A stretch of 7,842 nt of DNA from a bacterium (GCA_017477685.1 JAFUUT010000150.1:1-7842), one strand, 5' to 3'; positions 1 through 6,036 are shown, counted from the first letter of the stretch. The notes: generated from the letters alone by a model not told the origin. Translations and numbers: made by a program.

Positions 1-184
1 AGGCAAAAATAATATACAATAAATAATAAATGCCCAATACCGAAGAATAATTCCAATAAGATTTTTCAATTACGGACTCATACAAAGGCCAAATTGAAAC
101 TAATAACCATATGACTCCATAAACAACTATCGAAGCAAAATAATGCTTTAATATATCCTTATTCGAAACTTCAATATCACTCAT
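1..184 (-). CDS. N-terminal part of an unidentified membrane protein (cut by window edge)
   Basis: An open frame starts at the ATG at 184-182 and runs leftward off the window, giving 61 codons with no stop. The peptide begins MSDIEVSNKDILKHYFAS, a short polar, probably cytoplasmic head. A hydrophobic stretch follows at about residues 15-34, rich in V, I, L and W, and a second begins at about residue 47 and continues to the edge. It is therefore probably a small or polytopic inner-membrane protein. The start is well supported by a strong Shine-Dalgarno, GGGAGGGA, eight bases upstream. It lies 33 bases downstream of the prfB stop on the same strand, with no promoter or terminator seen between them, so it is probably co-transcribed with prfB. 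I do not recognise the family; too little is present to name a function. Confidence 0.7.
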   Translation of the reverse strand, partial: MSDIEVSNKDILKHYFASIVVYGVIWLLVSIWPLYESVIEKSYWNYSSVLGIYYLLYIIFA

Positions 185-190
185 TCTATA

Positions 191-198
191 TCCCTCCC
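191..198 (-). promoter_or_regulatory. Strong Shine-Dalgarno of the membrane protein gene
   Basis: On the minus strand, GGGAGGGA ends 6 bases before the ATG at 184, and its GGAGG core ends 8 bases before it. This is the best ribosome binding site in the window. It belongs to a gene that appears to be internal to an operon behind prfB, in contrast to the missing site in front of prfB itself. Confidence 0.8.
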
Positions 199-217
199 AT
201 GCACATATTTAATTATA

Positions 218-1307
218 TCATACAATTTTTGAACGCAAATAACTTTCCACAAAACCATCTAAAGCTCCGTCCATAACAGCATCAACATTACCTTCTTCAT
301 ATCCTGTTCTGTGATCTTTTACCATTTTATAAGGATGAAAAACATATGAACGAATTTGCGAACCGAAATTTATATCAGCATTTTCCCCGCGAATTTGTGC
401 CATTTTTTCTTCATGTTCTGCTTCTTTTATAGCTAACAATTTTGAAATAAGAATTTGCATTGCATATTCTTTATTCTGTAATTGAGAACGCTCTTGCTGA
501 CATTTTACAACAATACCTGACGGTTTATGCAAAATTCTGACAGCTGTTTCTACTTTATTTACATTCTGTCCGCCGGCACCGCCTGAGCGCATAGTTGTAA
601 TTTCTAAATCATCAGCCGGAATAGAAATTTCTTTTTCAATATCTTCCGCAATAGGAGAAACATCCACAGAAGCAAAGCTCGTTTGCCGTTTTCCGTTTGC
701 GTTGAACGGAGAAATTCTCACCAAACGATGAACCCCTTTTTCTGCCTTGGCATAACCAAAAGCATACTTCCCGCTAATTTTTACAGTTGCGGATTTTATT
801 CCGGCTTCTTCGCCGTCAAGCTTGTCTAACAACTCAACCTTCCATCCTCTTTGTTCGCACCAACGCATATACATCCGCAAAAGCATATTTGCCCAATCTT
901 GGGCATCTGTTCCCCCTGCTCCTGAATTTATTGTCAAAATAGCATCTGCACTATCATATTCACCTGAGAGCATTTGTTCCAACTCAAACTTATCAAACTC
1001 TGCAGCAAGAGCTTTTAGGGCATTGTATGAATTTTCAATAAATTCGCTATCACCAAGTTCTAAGGAGGTTTGAGCATCATCAATTACTGTATTCCAACGC
1101 TTGACAGAGTCGAGCAATTCTTTATACTCTTTTATTTGTTGACCGATTTTAGAAACTTCTTCAGAATTGTTCCATATATCAGGATTTTGCATTTTTAACT
1201 CTAAATCGGCTAGCTTCGTTTTAAGCCCCTCAGGGTCAAAGACACTCCTTGATTTTTTCAAATCGAGGCTTTAAATTATTTAATTCTTGCTTTAATTCGG
1301 TTTCCAT
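218..1307 (-). CDS. prfB: Peptide chain release factor 2 (RF2), with programmed +1 frameshift
   Basis: RF2 recognises UGA and UAA stop codons in the ribosomal A site and triggers hydrolysis of the finished peptide. The gene is in two frames. ATG at 1307 opens a 23-codon frame (METELKQELNNLK...KECL) ending at TGA 1238-1236. Slipping +1 at CTT-TGA-C joins it to the long frame, continuing DPEGLKTKLADLE. The joined protein is 362 residues, close to the 365 of E. coli RF2. In joined numbering the coiled N-terminal domain covers roughly 1-110, the stop-recognition SPF tripeptide is at 199-201, and the catalytic GGQ (RSGGAGGQNVNKVE) is at 245-247. Serine occupies the position of E. coli Ala/Thr246. 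Calling the gene from the TTG at 1261 would lose the true N terminus. There is no Shine-Dalgarno before the ATG, and a -10 lies at leaderless distance. Expression is expected to be autoregulated through the in-frame UGA. Confidence 0.96.
1235..1250 (-). promoter_or_regulatory. prfB: prfB programmed +1 ribosomal frameshift site
   Basis: On the minus strand the sequence reads AAG GAG TGT CTT TGA C. The elements match the conserved bacterial prfB site: a Shine-Dalgarno-like AGGAG, a 3-base spacer, the slippery CTT and an in-frame TGA followed by C. The CTT-decoding tRNA slips onto TTT and translation resumes at GAC (Asp). When RF2 is scarce the UGA is read slowly and slippage rises, giving negative feedback. 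The E. coli site differs mainly in its upstream bases (AGGGGG TAT CTT TGA C). Both flanking frames encode conserved RF2 sequence, so this is not a sequencing error. Confidence 0.96.
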
Positions 1308-1313
1308 AATTTG

Positions 1314-1343
1314 ATTTTACAACAAAAACTATATTCATGTTAA
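1314..1343 (-). promoter_or_regulatory. Predicted prfB promoter, leaderless spacing
   Basis: On the minus strand, TTAACA (1343-1338, five of six matches to TTGACA) is followed after 18 bases by TAAAAT (1319-1314). The usual distance from the -10 puts the transcript start at 1307, the A of the prfB ATG. No Shine-Dalgarno lies between. The elements overlap those of the divergent purB promoter. Confidence 0.55.
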
Positions 1344-1346
1344 AAT
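1316..1346 (+). promoter_or_regulatory. Predicted purB promoter with extended -10
   Basis: An extended -10 TGTTAAAAT (1338-1346) has a possible -35 TTTACA (1316-1321) at a long spacing of 19, or TTACAA at 18. The transcript start is expected near 1353, three bases before the ATG at 1356. This argues against the upstream ATG at 1347 being the translated start. The -35 lies on the -10 of the opposing prfB promoter, and the reverse is also true. Confidence 0.5.
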
Positions 1347-1355
1347 ATGTTCGTT

Positions 1356-2645
1356 ATGATAGATAGATATTCAAGAGAAGAAATGGCTAAAATTTGGACG
1401 TTAGAATCCAAATTTAATTATTACCTTCAAGTAGAGCTTGGAGTATGTGATGCTTACGCGCAAGTCGGAACAATTTCAAAAGAAATCGCTAAACAAATAA
1501 GAGAAAACGCTAAATTTAACATCGAAAGAATAGATGAAATCGAACGAGAAGTAAAACACGATGTTATTGCGTTTTTAACTTGCGTAAATGAAAGTTTAGG
1601 TGATTTAGGACGCTATGTTCATATGGGAATGACAAGTTCTGATGTTATTGATACGGCATTTGCAATGCAAATACAAGACAGCGGGAAAATCATACTGCAA
1701 GATTTGAATAATATAATAGCAACATTGAAAAAACTTGCCAATGAACATAAAACCACATTATGTATAGGGCGTTCACACGGAATTCATGCTGAAGTTATGA
1801 CTTTTGGCGTCAAATTATGTAATTGGATTGATATTTTAGAAAGACAAAAAGATAATTTTACACACGCGTTGGAACAAATCAGAGTCGGGCAAATTTCAGG
1901 TCCTGTCGGTACATATAGCAACATTTCACCTGAAATTGAAAATATTGCCTGCTCAAATTTAGGTCTGAAACCTGCAAGAGTGTCGACTCAAATTATTGCA
2001 AGAGATTATCACGCATACTTTATGCAGTCTTTAGCTCTGATTGCAAGCGTAATAGAACAGTTTGCAACAGAAATAAGACATCTGCAAAGAACAGAAGTAC
2101 TTGAACTGGAGGAAGGATTTTCTAAGGGACAAAAAGGTTCTTCCGCTATGCCTCATAAAAAGAACCCTGTACTGAGCGAAAATTTGTGCGGGCTTGCAAG
2201 AGTTGTACGAGCAAATTCATATGCCGCAATGGAAAACATTGCATTATGGCATGAAAGAGATATTTCACATTCTTCTGCCGAAAGAATTATATTCCCTGAT
2301 AGCCTTACCCTTGTTGATTTTATGCTCAACAGATTTAATAATATTATGGAAAACATCGTTGTGCATAAAGACAATATGCTAAATCACACAAACGAATTCG
2401 GAGGAATTGTATATTCTCAAAAAGCTTTACTTACCCTTGTTTCAAAAGGACTTACAAGGGAAGATGCATATAAAATTGTCCAAAAAAATGCCCTTGATGC
2501 TTTCCAAAATCATACAAATTTCAAAAAGAACTTGGAACAGGATGAAGAAGTTTTAAAATACTTATCAAAAGATGAAATTGAAAATATATTCAATCCTCAG
2601 GACTTTTTGAAAAATATCAACAAAATTTATGACAGAGTATTATAA
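1356..2645 (+). CDS. purB: Adenylosuccinate lyase
   Basis: This enzyme catalyses two fumarate-releasing steps of purine synthesis: SAICAR to AICAR, and adenylosuccinate to AMP. It acts as a cytoplasmic homotetramer of the fumarase/aspartase superfamily. The 429-residue length matches the short bacterial PurB class (B. subtilis about 431). The start MIDRYSREEM is the family's usual N terminus; an in-frame ATG nine bases upstream (1347) would add only MFV and probably precedes the transcript start. Visible motifs are KHDV with His68, MTSSDVIDTA (92-101), GRSHGIHAE with the general-acid His141, the mobile signature loop GSSAMPHKKNP (261-271) with the catalytic serine, and HERDISHSSAERIIFPDS (299-316). 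His68 and His141 fall at the same numbers as in B. subtilis PurB, which supports this start. No other pur gene is adjacent. Its stop overlaps the end of hemW on the other strand. Confidence 0.97.
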   Translation: MIDRYSREEMAKIWTLESKFNYYLQVELGVCDAYAQVGTISKEIAKQIRENAKFNIERIDEIEREVKHDVIAFLTCVNESLGDLGRYVHMGMTSSDVIDTAFAMQIQDSGKIILQDLNNIIATLKKLANEHKTTLCIGRSHGIHAEVMTFGVKLCNWIDILERQKDNFTHALEQIRVGQISGPVGTYSNISPEIENIACSNLGLKPARVSTQIIARDYHAYFMQSLALIASVIEQFATEIRHLQRTEVLELEEGFSKGQKGSSAMPHKKNPVLSENLCGLARVVRANSYAAMENIALWHERDISHSSAERIIFPDSLTLVDFMLNRFNNIMENIVVHKDNMLNHTNEFGGIVYSQKALLTLVSKGLTREDAYKIVQKNALDAFQNHTNFKKNLEQDEEVLKYLSKDEIENIFNPQDFLKNINKIYDRVL

Positions 2646-3728
2646 TATAAAATCTGCCAAAATCACGTTGCTGACAAGTATCCCCTCTAATGTCAGAGAA
2701 TAACCTTTTGAGGTTTTTTGTATCAATTTTAAATCCATATATTTTTGAAGAACCTTAGAATACATATTTTCAAAATCTACTCCGAATTTATTATTAATAA
2801 ACTTTACATCTATTCCTTTTATTTTGCGTAAACCCAAAAATATTTCTTCTTCCAACTTATCTTTTTTTGATTCCTTACGTTCAATATTGAATTTATAAGG
2901 GTCAAAAATATAATCTTCAATAGAATTGACATTCCCGTATCGGATACCGTCTATATACCCGTGAGCGGCAGTTCCAAATCCGTAATATTCCTGGTTGTTC
3001 CAATAATTCATATTATGTTTTGAATTATAATTCGGTTTTGAAAAATTACTTATTTCATAATGTTCAAATCTGCAAGAAGTCAAAAATTTAACAGCCTCAA
3101 TATACATATCAGCCTGCATATCATCATTTGGAAGATTTTTGGGTGGTAATTTTGAAAAATAGCACCCTTCTTCTATTGATAATCCATATAACGAGATATG
3201 CTCAACCCCAAGATTAACCCCTTTATTCAAATCGTCCAAAAACATAGATATAGTCTGATTTGGAAGACCATATATAAAATCCAAACTAATATTATTGAAT
3301 CCTGCTTTTTGAGCATTTTCTACAGCATTCACCACATCAAAAGAATCATGCCTGCGATTTATTTGTTTTAGTATATCATCATTAAAACTTTGACACCCTA
3401 TACTGATTCTGTTTATTCCTGTATCATAAAGAGCTTTTAAATAATCATAGCCAAGTGTCTCAGGATTTAATTCTGATGTTATTTCAGTTTCATTGGAAAT
3501 GTTGAATAATTTAATTATTTTCTCAAAATCATCAGCACTCAATATTGACGGAGTCCCACCGCCAAAATACAAAGTGTTTAACACCTCACCTTTGTAATAT
3601 TGTTTTATTTCTTTTTCTAATGCACTCAAATAATCATCTAATAAATTCAATTTGTTATATGACACAAAAGAACAATAATGACATTTAGATTTGCAAAAAG
3701 GAATATGTATATAAACACTCTTTACCAT
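2640..3728 (-). CDS. hemW: Radical SAM heme chaperone HemW family (HemN-like) protein
   Basis: HemW proteins are cytoplasmic radical SAM proteins related to coproporphyrinogen III dehydrogenase HemN. They bind heme and are thought to deliver it to target proteins, without the dehydrogenase activity. At 362 residues this matches HemW length and lacks the N-terminal extension of true HemN. The 4Fe-4S motif is IPFCKSKCHYCSF: C12, C16 and C19 in CX3CX2C spacing. The HemN CxxCxC extra cysteine is replaced by Phe21. Further family motifs are YFGGGTPS (54-61, SAM binding), ISIGCQSFND (108-117), YGLPNQT (153-159), YEISNFSKP (224-232), HNMNYW (238-243), YGFGTAAHGY (249-258) and the C-terminal-domain start EEEIFLGLRKIKGID (293-307). 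Databases often mislabel such genes as oxygen-independent coproporphyrinogen III oxidase. No heme biosynthesis gene is nearby. ATG 3728 has no Shine-Dalgarno but has TATAAT at leaderless distance. Confidence 0.92.
   Translation of the reverse strand: MVKSVYIHIPFCKSKCHYCSFVSYNKLNLLDDYLSALEKEIKQYYKGEVLNTLYFGGGTPSILSADDFEKIIKLFNISNETEITSELNPETLGYDYLKALYDTGINRISIGCQSFNDDILKQINRRHDSFDVVNAVENAQKAGFNNISLDFIYGLPNQTISMFLDDLNKGVNLGVEHISLYGLSIEEGCYFSKLPPKNLPNDDMQADMYIEAVKFLTSCRFEHYEISNFSKPNYNSKHNMNYWNNQEYYGFGTAAHGYIDGIRYGNVNSIEDYIFDPYKFNIERKESKKDKLEEEIFLGLRKIKGIDVKFINNKFGVDFENMYSKVLQKYMDLKLIQKTSKGYSLTLEGILVSNVILADFIL
2702..2719 (+). terminator. Weak candidate terminator for purB, inside the hemW 3' end
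   Basis: On the plus strand AACCT-TTTG-AGGTT forms a 5-bp stem with a 4-base loop and is followed by four more T (a run of six T ends at 2719). It lies 57 bases past the purB stop and reads antisense to hemW codons. The stem is short with only two G-C pairs, so it is a candidate only; no better hairpin was seen after purB. Confidence 0.3.
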
Positions 3729-3734
3729 AGGTTG

Positions 3735-3764
3735 ATTATACTATAAACACAGGCTTCCGAGCAA
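3735..3764 (-). promoter_or_regulatory. Predicted hemW promoter, leaderless spacing
   Basis: A perfect consensus -10 TATAAT occupies 3740-3735 on the minus strand. Its last base is exactly 7 bases before the A of the hemW ATG (3728), so the transcript should begin at the start codon. A weak -35-like TTGCTC (3764-3759) is 18 bases upstream. There is no Shine-Dalgarno. Confidence 0.55.
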
Positions 3765-3780
3765 ATACTCTTGACAGGCA

Positions 3781-3789
3781 TGCTATAAT
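3781..3789 (+). promoter_or_regulatory. Perfect extended -10 of the tolC-like gene, leaderless spacing
   Basis: TGCTATAAT is a full extended -10 (TGnTATAAT). Its last base is exactly 7 bases before the A of ATG 3796, so the predicted transcript starts on the start codon. No -35 is recognisable at normal distance (3761-3766 reads GCAAAT), which is typical of extended -10 promoters. A consensus TTGACA at 3771-3776 is only 7 bases from the -10 and cannot be its -35. Confidence 0.6.
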
Positions 3790-3795
3790 AGATAT

Positions 3796-5286
3796 ATGAA
3801 CATGAAAAATATATTAAATATTGCAATAGTTTTTGCAATGTTTATATTAGCCGGAAATATACAAGCATTAGCCATAGATGAAGAAGAACTGCTGCTCAAT
3901 CCAGTTGCCGAAGTAAAGGATGGAACGGTATTATCTGTTATTGATTGTGTATCTCTTGGTTTTAAAAATAGCCCTAAAATAAGACGCCAAAAATATAATC
4001 TTGATATTGCAAAAAGCAATTTAGGAATTGCAAAATCCCAATATTTTCCAACCCTTGGTGCCGGTGTCGGAATAGGATACGAAAGGAATTCTGACAGTAT
4101 ATATTATGACAAAAGATATAGAGATTTGCCTGCGGTTGGAGTATCAGTAGAACAGCTTATCTGGAATTTTGGAAAATCAACCGCCTTTATAAAAATGGAA
4201 GAATTTAACAAAATTGCGGCAGAATACGAATTTATGGATAGTTTATGCAATACTCTTTTTGATATAAAAGCTAAATATTACAATCTTTTGCAGGCTCAGG
4301 CACTATTAAATGTCGCAAAAAATAATGAAAAACTTAATGAATATTTTCTTGAAATTGCAAAAGGAAAACAAAAAGAAGATATTACGACAGCAGAAGTAAA
4401 CCTTAGTGAAGCAAAAATTAAATATATAGAAGCGGAAAATACATATAATAATGCAAAATACGATTTAAGCAACGCGATGTATCTTGATAATCAACCGGAT
4501 TACGGAATACAAAATACCCCAACATTTACATACAATGACGATTATGCATATGATTCAAAACTTGTTGAAACAAAACCGTTTGAGCCATATATTTTCCCGT
4601 TTGAAATAAAAGATGCAACAGAAATTGCATACGAAAACAGTCCGGATTTACAAGTCATTATCAATACAAAAAATGCAATGGAGCAATCACTAAAATACGT
4701 AAAAAGGACCTACCTGCCGGATTTGACCGCAAGTGCCAGATACGGTTATAACAATACAAATTTCACAAGCAACAACAGCCTCGCAGTCGGGGTAAATTTA
4801 AGATCAAATGTAAACCTTATGGAATTAAAACATTCTATAAAAGGTGCAGATGCTCAGTTAAAACTGGCAGAAAATGAAGTTGCACTATTCAAAAAAGATT
4901 TATACTACGAAGTCCAAAGAGCATTCAACAACGTAAACAGAGCCAAAAAACAAGTCCCAACGGCAAAAACAGAAGTCATACAAGCTCTTAATAATTTAAA
5001 ACTTGTTGAAAAAAAATATAAATCAAATGAGCTTAACTACATTTCATTACAAGATGCAAGAAAAGATTACATAAGAGCTTTAGACACCTATATCCAAAGC
5101 ATTTACAATTATAATATTGCACTTATTCAAGTTGAAATGGCAATGCACTATCACCTTGTGGACATCCACCACAAATCAGAGCATGCAATGCACTATCATA
5201 GTGCAGAACTTATTGAACATTTGAATAAAGCACTTGAGTGTGATGAAAAAGAATTAAAAGCTGCAAAGAAAAAAGTTAAAAAATAA
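3796..5286 (+). CDS. TolC-family outer-membrane efflux protein with histidine-rich C-terminal tail
   Basis: TolC proteins are trimeric outer-membrane channels with a periplasmic alpha-helical barrel. They serve drug efflux pumps or type I secretion. The 496-residue protein has a signal peptide (about residues 1-26, hydrophobic core 5-20, ending QALA). The two internally duplicated halves of the family are visible: NSPKIRRQKYNLDIAKS (58 on) followed by YFPTLGAGVGIGY, and NSPDLQVIINTKNA (281 on) followed by YLPDLTASARYGY. Long amphipathic helical stretches cover about 140-230 and 345-447. The tail from 449 is unusual: AMHYH occurs twice 15 residues apart, and eight histidines lie within residues 451-475, followed by a lysine-rich end. 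No membrane-fusion or pump gene is adjacent, so the substrate is unknown. There is no Shine-Dalgarno; the start could be ATG 3796 (on the predicted transcript start) or ATG 3802. Confidence 0.9.
   Translation: MNMKNILNIAIVFAMFILAGNIQALAIDEEELLLNPVAEVKDGTVLSVIDCVSLGFKNSPKIRRQKYNLDIAKSNLGIAKSQYFPTLGAGVGIGYERNSDSIYYDKRYRDLPAVGVSVEQLIWNFGKSTAFIKMEEFNKIAAEYEFMDSLCNTLFDIKAKYYNLLQAQALLNVAKNNEKLNEYFLEIAKGKQKEDITTAEVNLSEAKIKYIEAENTYNNAKYDLSNAMYLDNQPDYGIQNTPTFTYNDDYAYDSKLVETKPFEPYIFPFEIKDATEIAYENSPDLQVIINTKNAMEQSLKYVKRTYLPDLTASARYGYNNTNFTSNNSLAVGVNLRSNVNLMELKHSIKGADAQLKLAENEVALFKKDLYYEVQRAFNNVNRAKKQVPTAKTEVIQALNNLKLVEKKYKSNELNYISLQDARKDYIRALDTYIQSIYNYNIALIQVEMAMHYHLVDIHHKSEHAMHYHSAELIEHLNKALECDEKELKAAKKKVKK
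5140..5198 (+). repeat. Short direct repeat encoding AMHYH twice
   Basis: The 14-base sequence GCAATGCACTATCA occurs at 5140-5153 and again at 5185-5198, offset by exactly 45 bases (15 codons). It encodes AMHYH at residues 449-453 and 464-468 of the TolC-like protein. The sequence between the copies has diverged, so this is either an old in-frame 15-codon duplication or selection for a repeated histidine motif. Confidence 0.75.
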
Positions 5287-5297
5287 AGTTTAATATT

Positions 5298-5326
5298 TTG
5301 ATTATTATTGTAAAAACTGCTAGAAT
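5298..5326 (+). promoter_or_regulatory. Predicted promoter of the hemolysin III family gene
   Basis: TTGATT (5298-5303), a 17-base spacer and TAGAAT (5321-5326) preceded by TGC (extended -10) make the most complete promoter in the window. The transcript would start near 5333, leaving a leader of about 36 bases that carries a Shine-Dalgarno. No hairpin terminator is visible between the tolC-like stop and this promoter. Confidence 0.6.
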
Positions 5327-5354
5327 TAAAAAATTCTTAAAATACAAAATTTAT

Positions 5355-5360
5355 AGGAGA
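5355..5360 (+). promoter_or_regulatory. Shine-Dalgarno of the hemolysin III family gene
   Basis: AGGAGA ends 8 bases before the ATG at 5369, a standard site and spacing that fixes the start. Confidence 0.75.
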
Positions 5361-5368
5361 TTAGGTTT

Positions 5369-6001
5369 ATGAGTGAAGAACAAGTAAAATATACACCTAT
5401 AGAAGAATTTGCAAATGCTTTTACACATTCTATCGGAGCTTTATTGTCTATCTATGCAATTGTGATGCTGGCGGTAAGCTCGCATAACGCTGTTGAAGTT
5501 GCATCAACAGCAATATTTGGTGCTACGTTATTTCTTTTATTTCAATCTTCGGCACTATACCACGCAATGGTAAATCAAACGGCAAAAAAAGTATTCCAAA
5601 AAATTGACCATAGCGCAATATTTATGCTAATTGCAGGAACATACACCCCGATTTTACTTCTTGTTGTGGAATTTCCATTATCTGTTGCACTTCTTGCTAT
5701 GACCTGGTACCTTGCAATCACCGGAATAATTTATTCTTGTCTGACCCTGAAATTTAAATATTTATCAACCGGTTTATATCTTGTAATGGGTTGGTTGTCA
5801 TTGTTTTTATTCTATGCAATATGGAATAATGCAAGCCACTATGCAGTTTGGCTTTTACTGTTAGGGGGAGTTTTCTATTCTATTGGATGTGTATTCTACC
5901 TTTTGAAAGGTAAATTTATGCATTCAATATGGCATCTTTTTGTAATTGCCGGTGCTATGGCTCATTATCTGTCAATTATGGAAATATTATCCTGTGTATA
6001 A
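5369..6001 (+). CDS. Hemolysin III / PAQR family seven-helix membrane protein
   Basis: This 210-residue protein has the usual length of the bacterial hemolysin III (YqfA/TrhA-like) branch of the PAQR family, relatives of the adiponectin receptors. About seven hydrophobic helices are visible, with almost no loop domains. Family motifs are EEFANAFTHSIGA (12-24), the S-x3-H motif SALYH (61-65), KIDHSAIFMLIAGTYTP (78-94) and the C-terminal HSIWH (185-189), with a further His199. By analogy with PAQR structures, His65, His185 and His189 would bind a metal ion within the membrane, with Asp80 and Ser61 nearby; all are present. The biochemical role of bacterial members is not settled: hemolysis was seen on expression of one member, and a role in membrane homeostasis has been proposed. 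It has its own promoter and Shine-Dalgarno. The WG-repeat gene follows after 57 bases and may be read through from here. Confidence 0.95.
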   Translation: MSEEQVKYTPIEEFANAFTHSIGALLSIYAIVMLAVSSHNAVEVASTAIFGATLFLLFQSSALYHAMVNQTAKKVFQKIDHSAIFMLIAGTYTPILLLVVEFPLSVALLAMTWYLAITGIIYSCLTLKFKYLSTGLYLVMGWLSLFLFYAIWNNASHYAVWLLLLGGVFYSIGCVFYLLKGKFMHSIWHLFVIAGAMAHYLSIMEILSCV

Positions 6002-6020
6002 TGTTATATTCTAATATTTA

Positions 6021-6029
6021 TGCTAAAAT
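6021..6029 (+). promoter_or_regulatory. Possible extended -10 in front of the WG-repeat gene
   Basis: TGCTAAAAT has the same TGnTAnAAT form as the other promoters here. The predicted transcript start is near 6036, just before the GGGAGAG ribosome site. No convincing -35 is seen. A second candidate, TATAAT at 5997-6002, overlaps the stop codon of the upstream gene. Read-through from the upstream gene is equally possible. Confidence 0.4.
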
Positions 6030-6036
6030 TATAAAA

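Noticed and set aside
822..1073. Plus-strand open frame of 83 codons inside prfB
   Set aside because: It lies wholly antisense to conserved RF2 codons, has no ribosome site or recognisable protein features, and is explained by codon complementarity.
218..1261. prfB started at TTG 1261 without frameshift
   Set aside because: The upstream frame encodes an RF2-like N terminus and the CTT-TGA-C recoding signal is intact, so the single-frame start gives a truncated, wrong N terminus.
1347..1355. purB start at the upstream ATG 1347
   Set aside because: It adds only MFV before the family-standard MIDRYSR start, shifts His68 and His141 off the B. subtilis numbering, and would lie upstream of the predicted transcript start.
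2153..2382. Short open frames on both strands within purB
   Set aside because: They overlap the conserved catalytic region of adenylosuccinate lyase and encode nothing recognisable; chance shadows.
3783..4019. Minus-strand open frame of 78 codons over the start of the tolC-like gene
   Set aside because: It is antisense to the signal peptide and first helices, with serine runs that mirror the GAA/GAT/GCA codons opposite; no ribosome site.
5140..5198. Direct repeat as the footprint of a mobile element
   Set aside because: The copies are in frame, encode the same residues, and enclose only 31 bases of coding sequence with no inverted repeats or transposase.
5287..5368. Terminator after the tolC-like gene
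   Set aside because: The region is almost pure A/T with no stem containing G-C pairs; it is better explained as the promoter and leader of the next gene.
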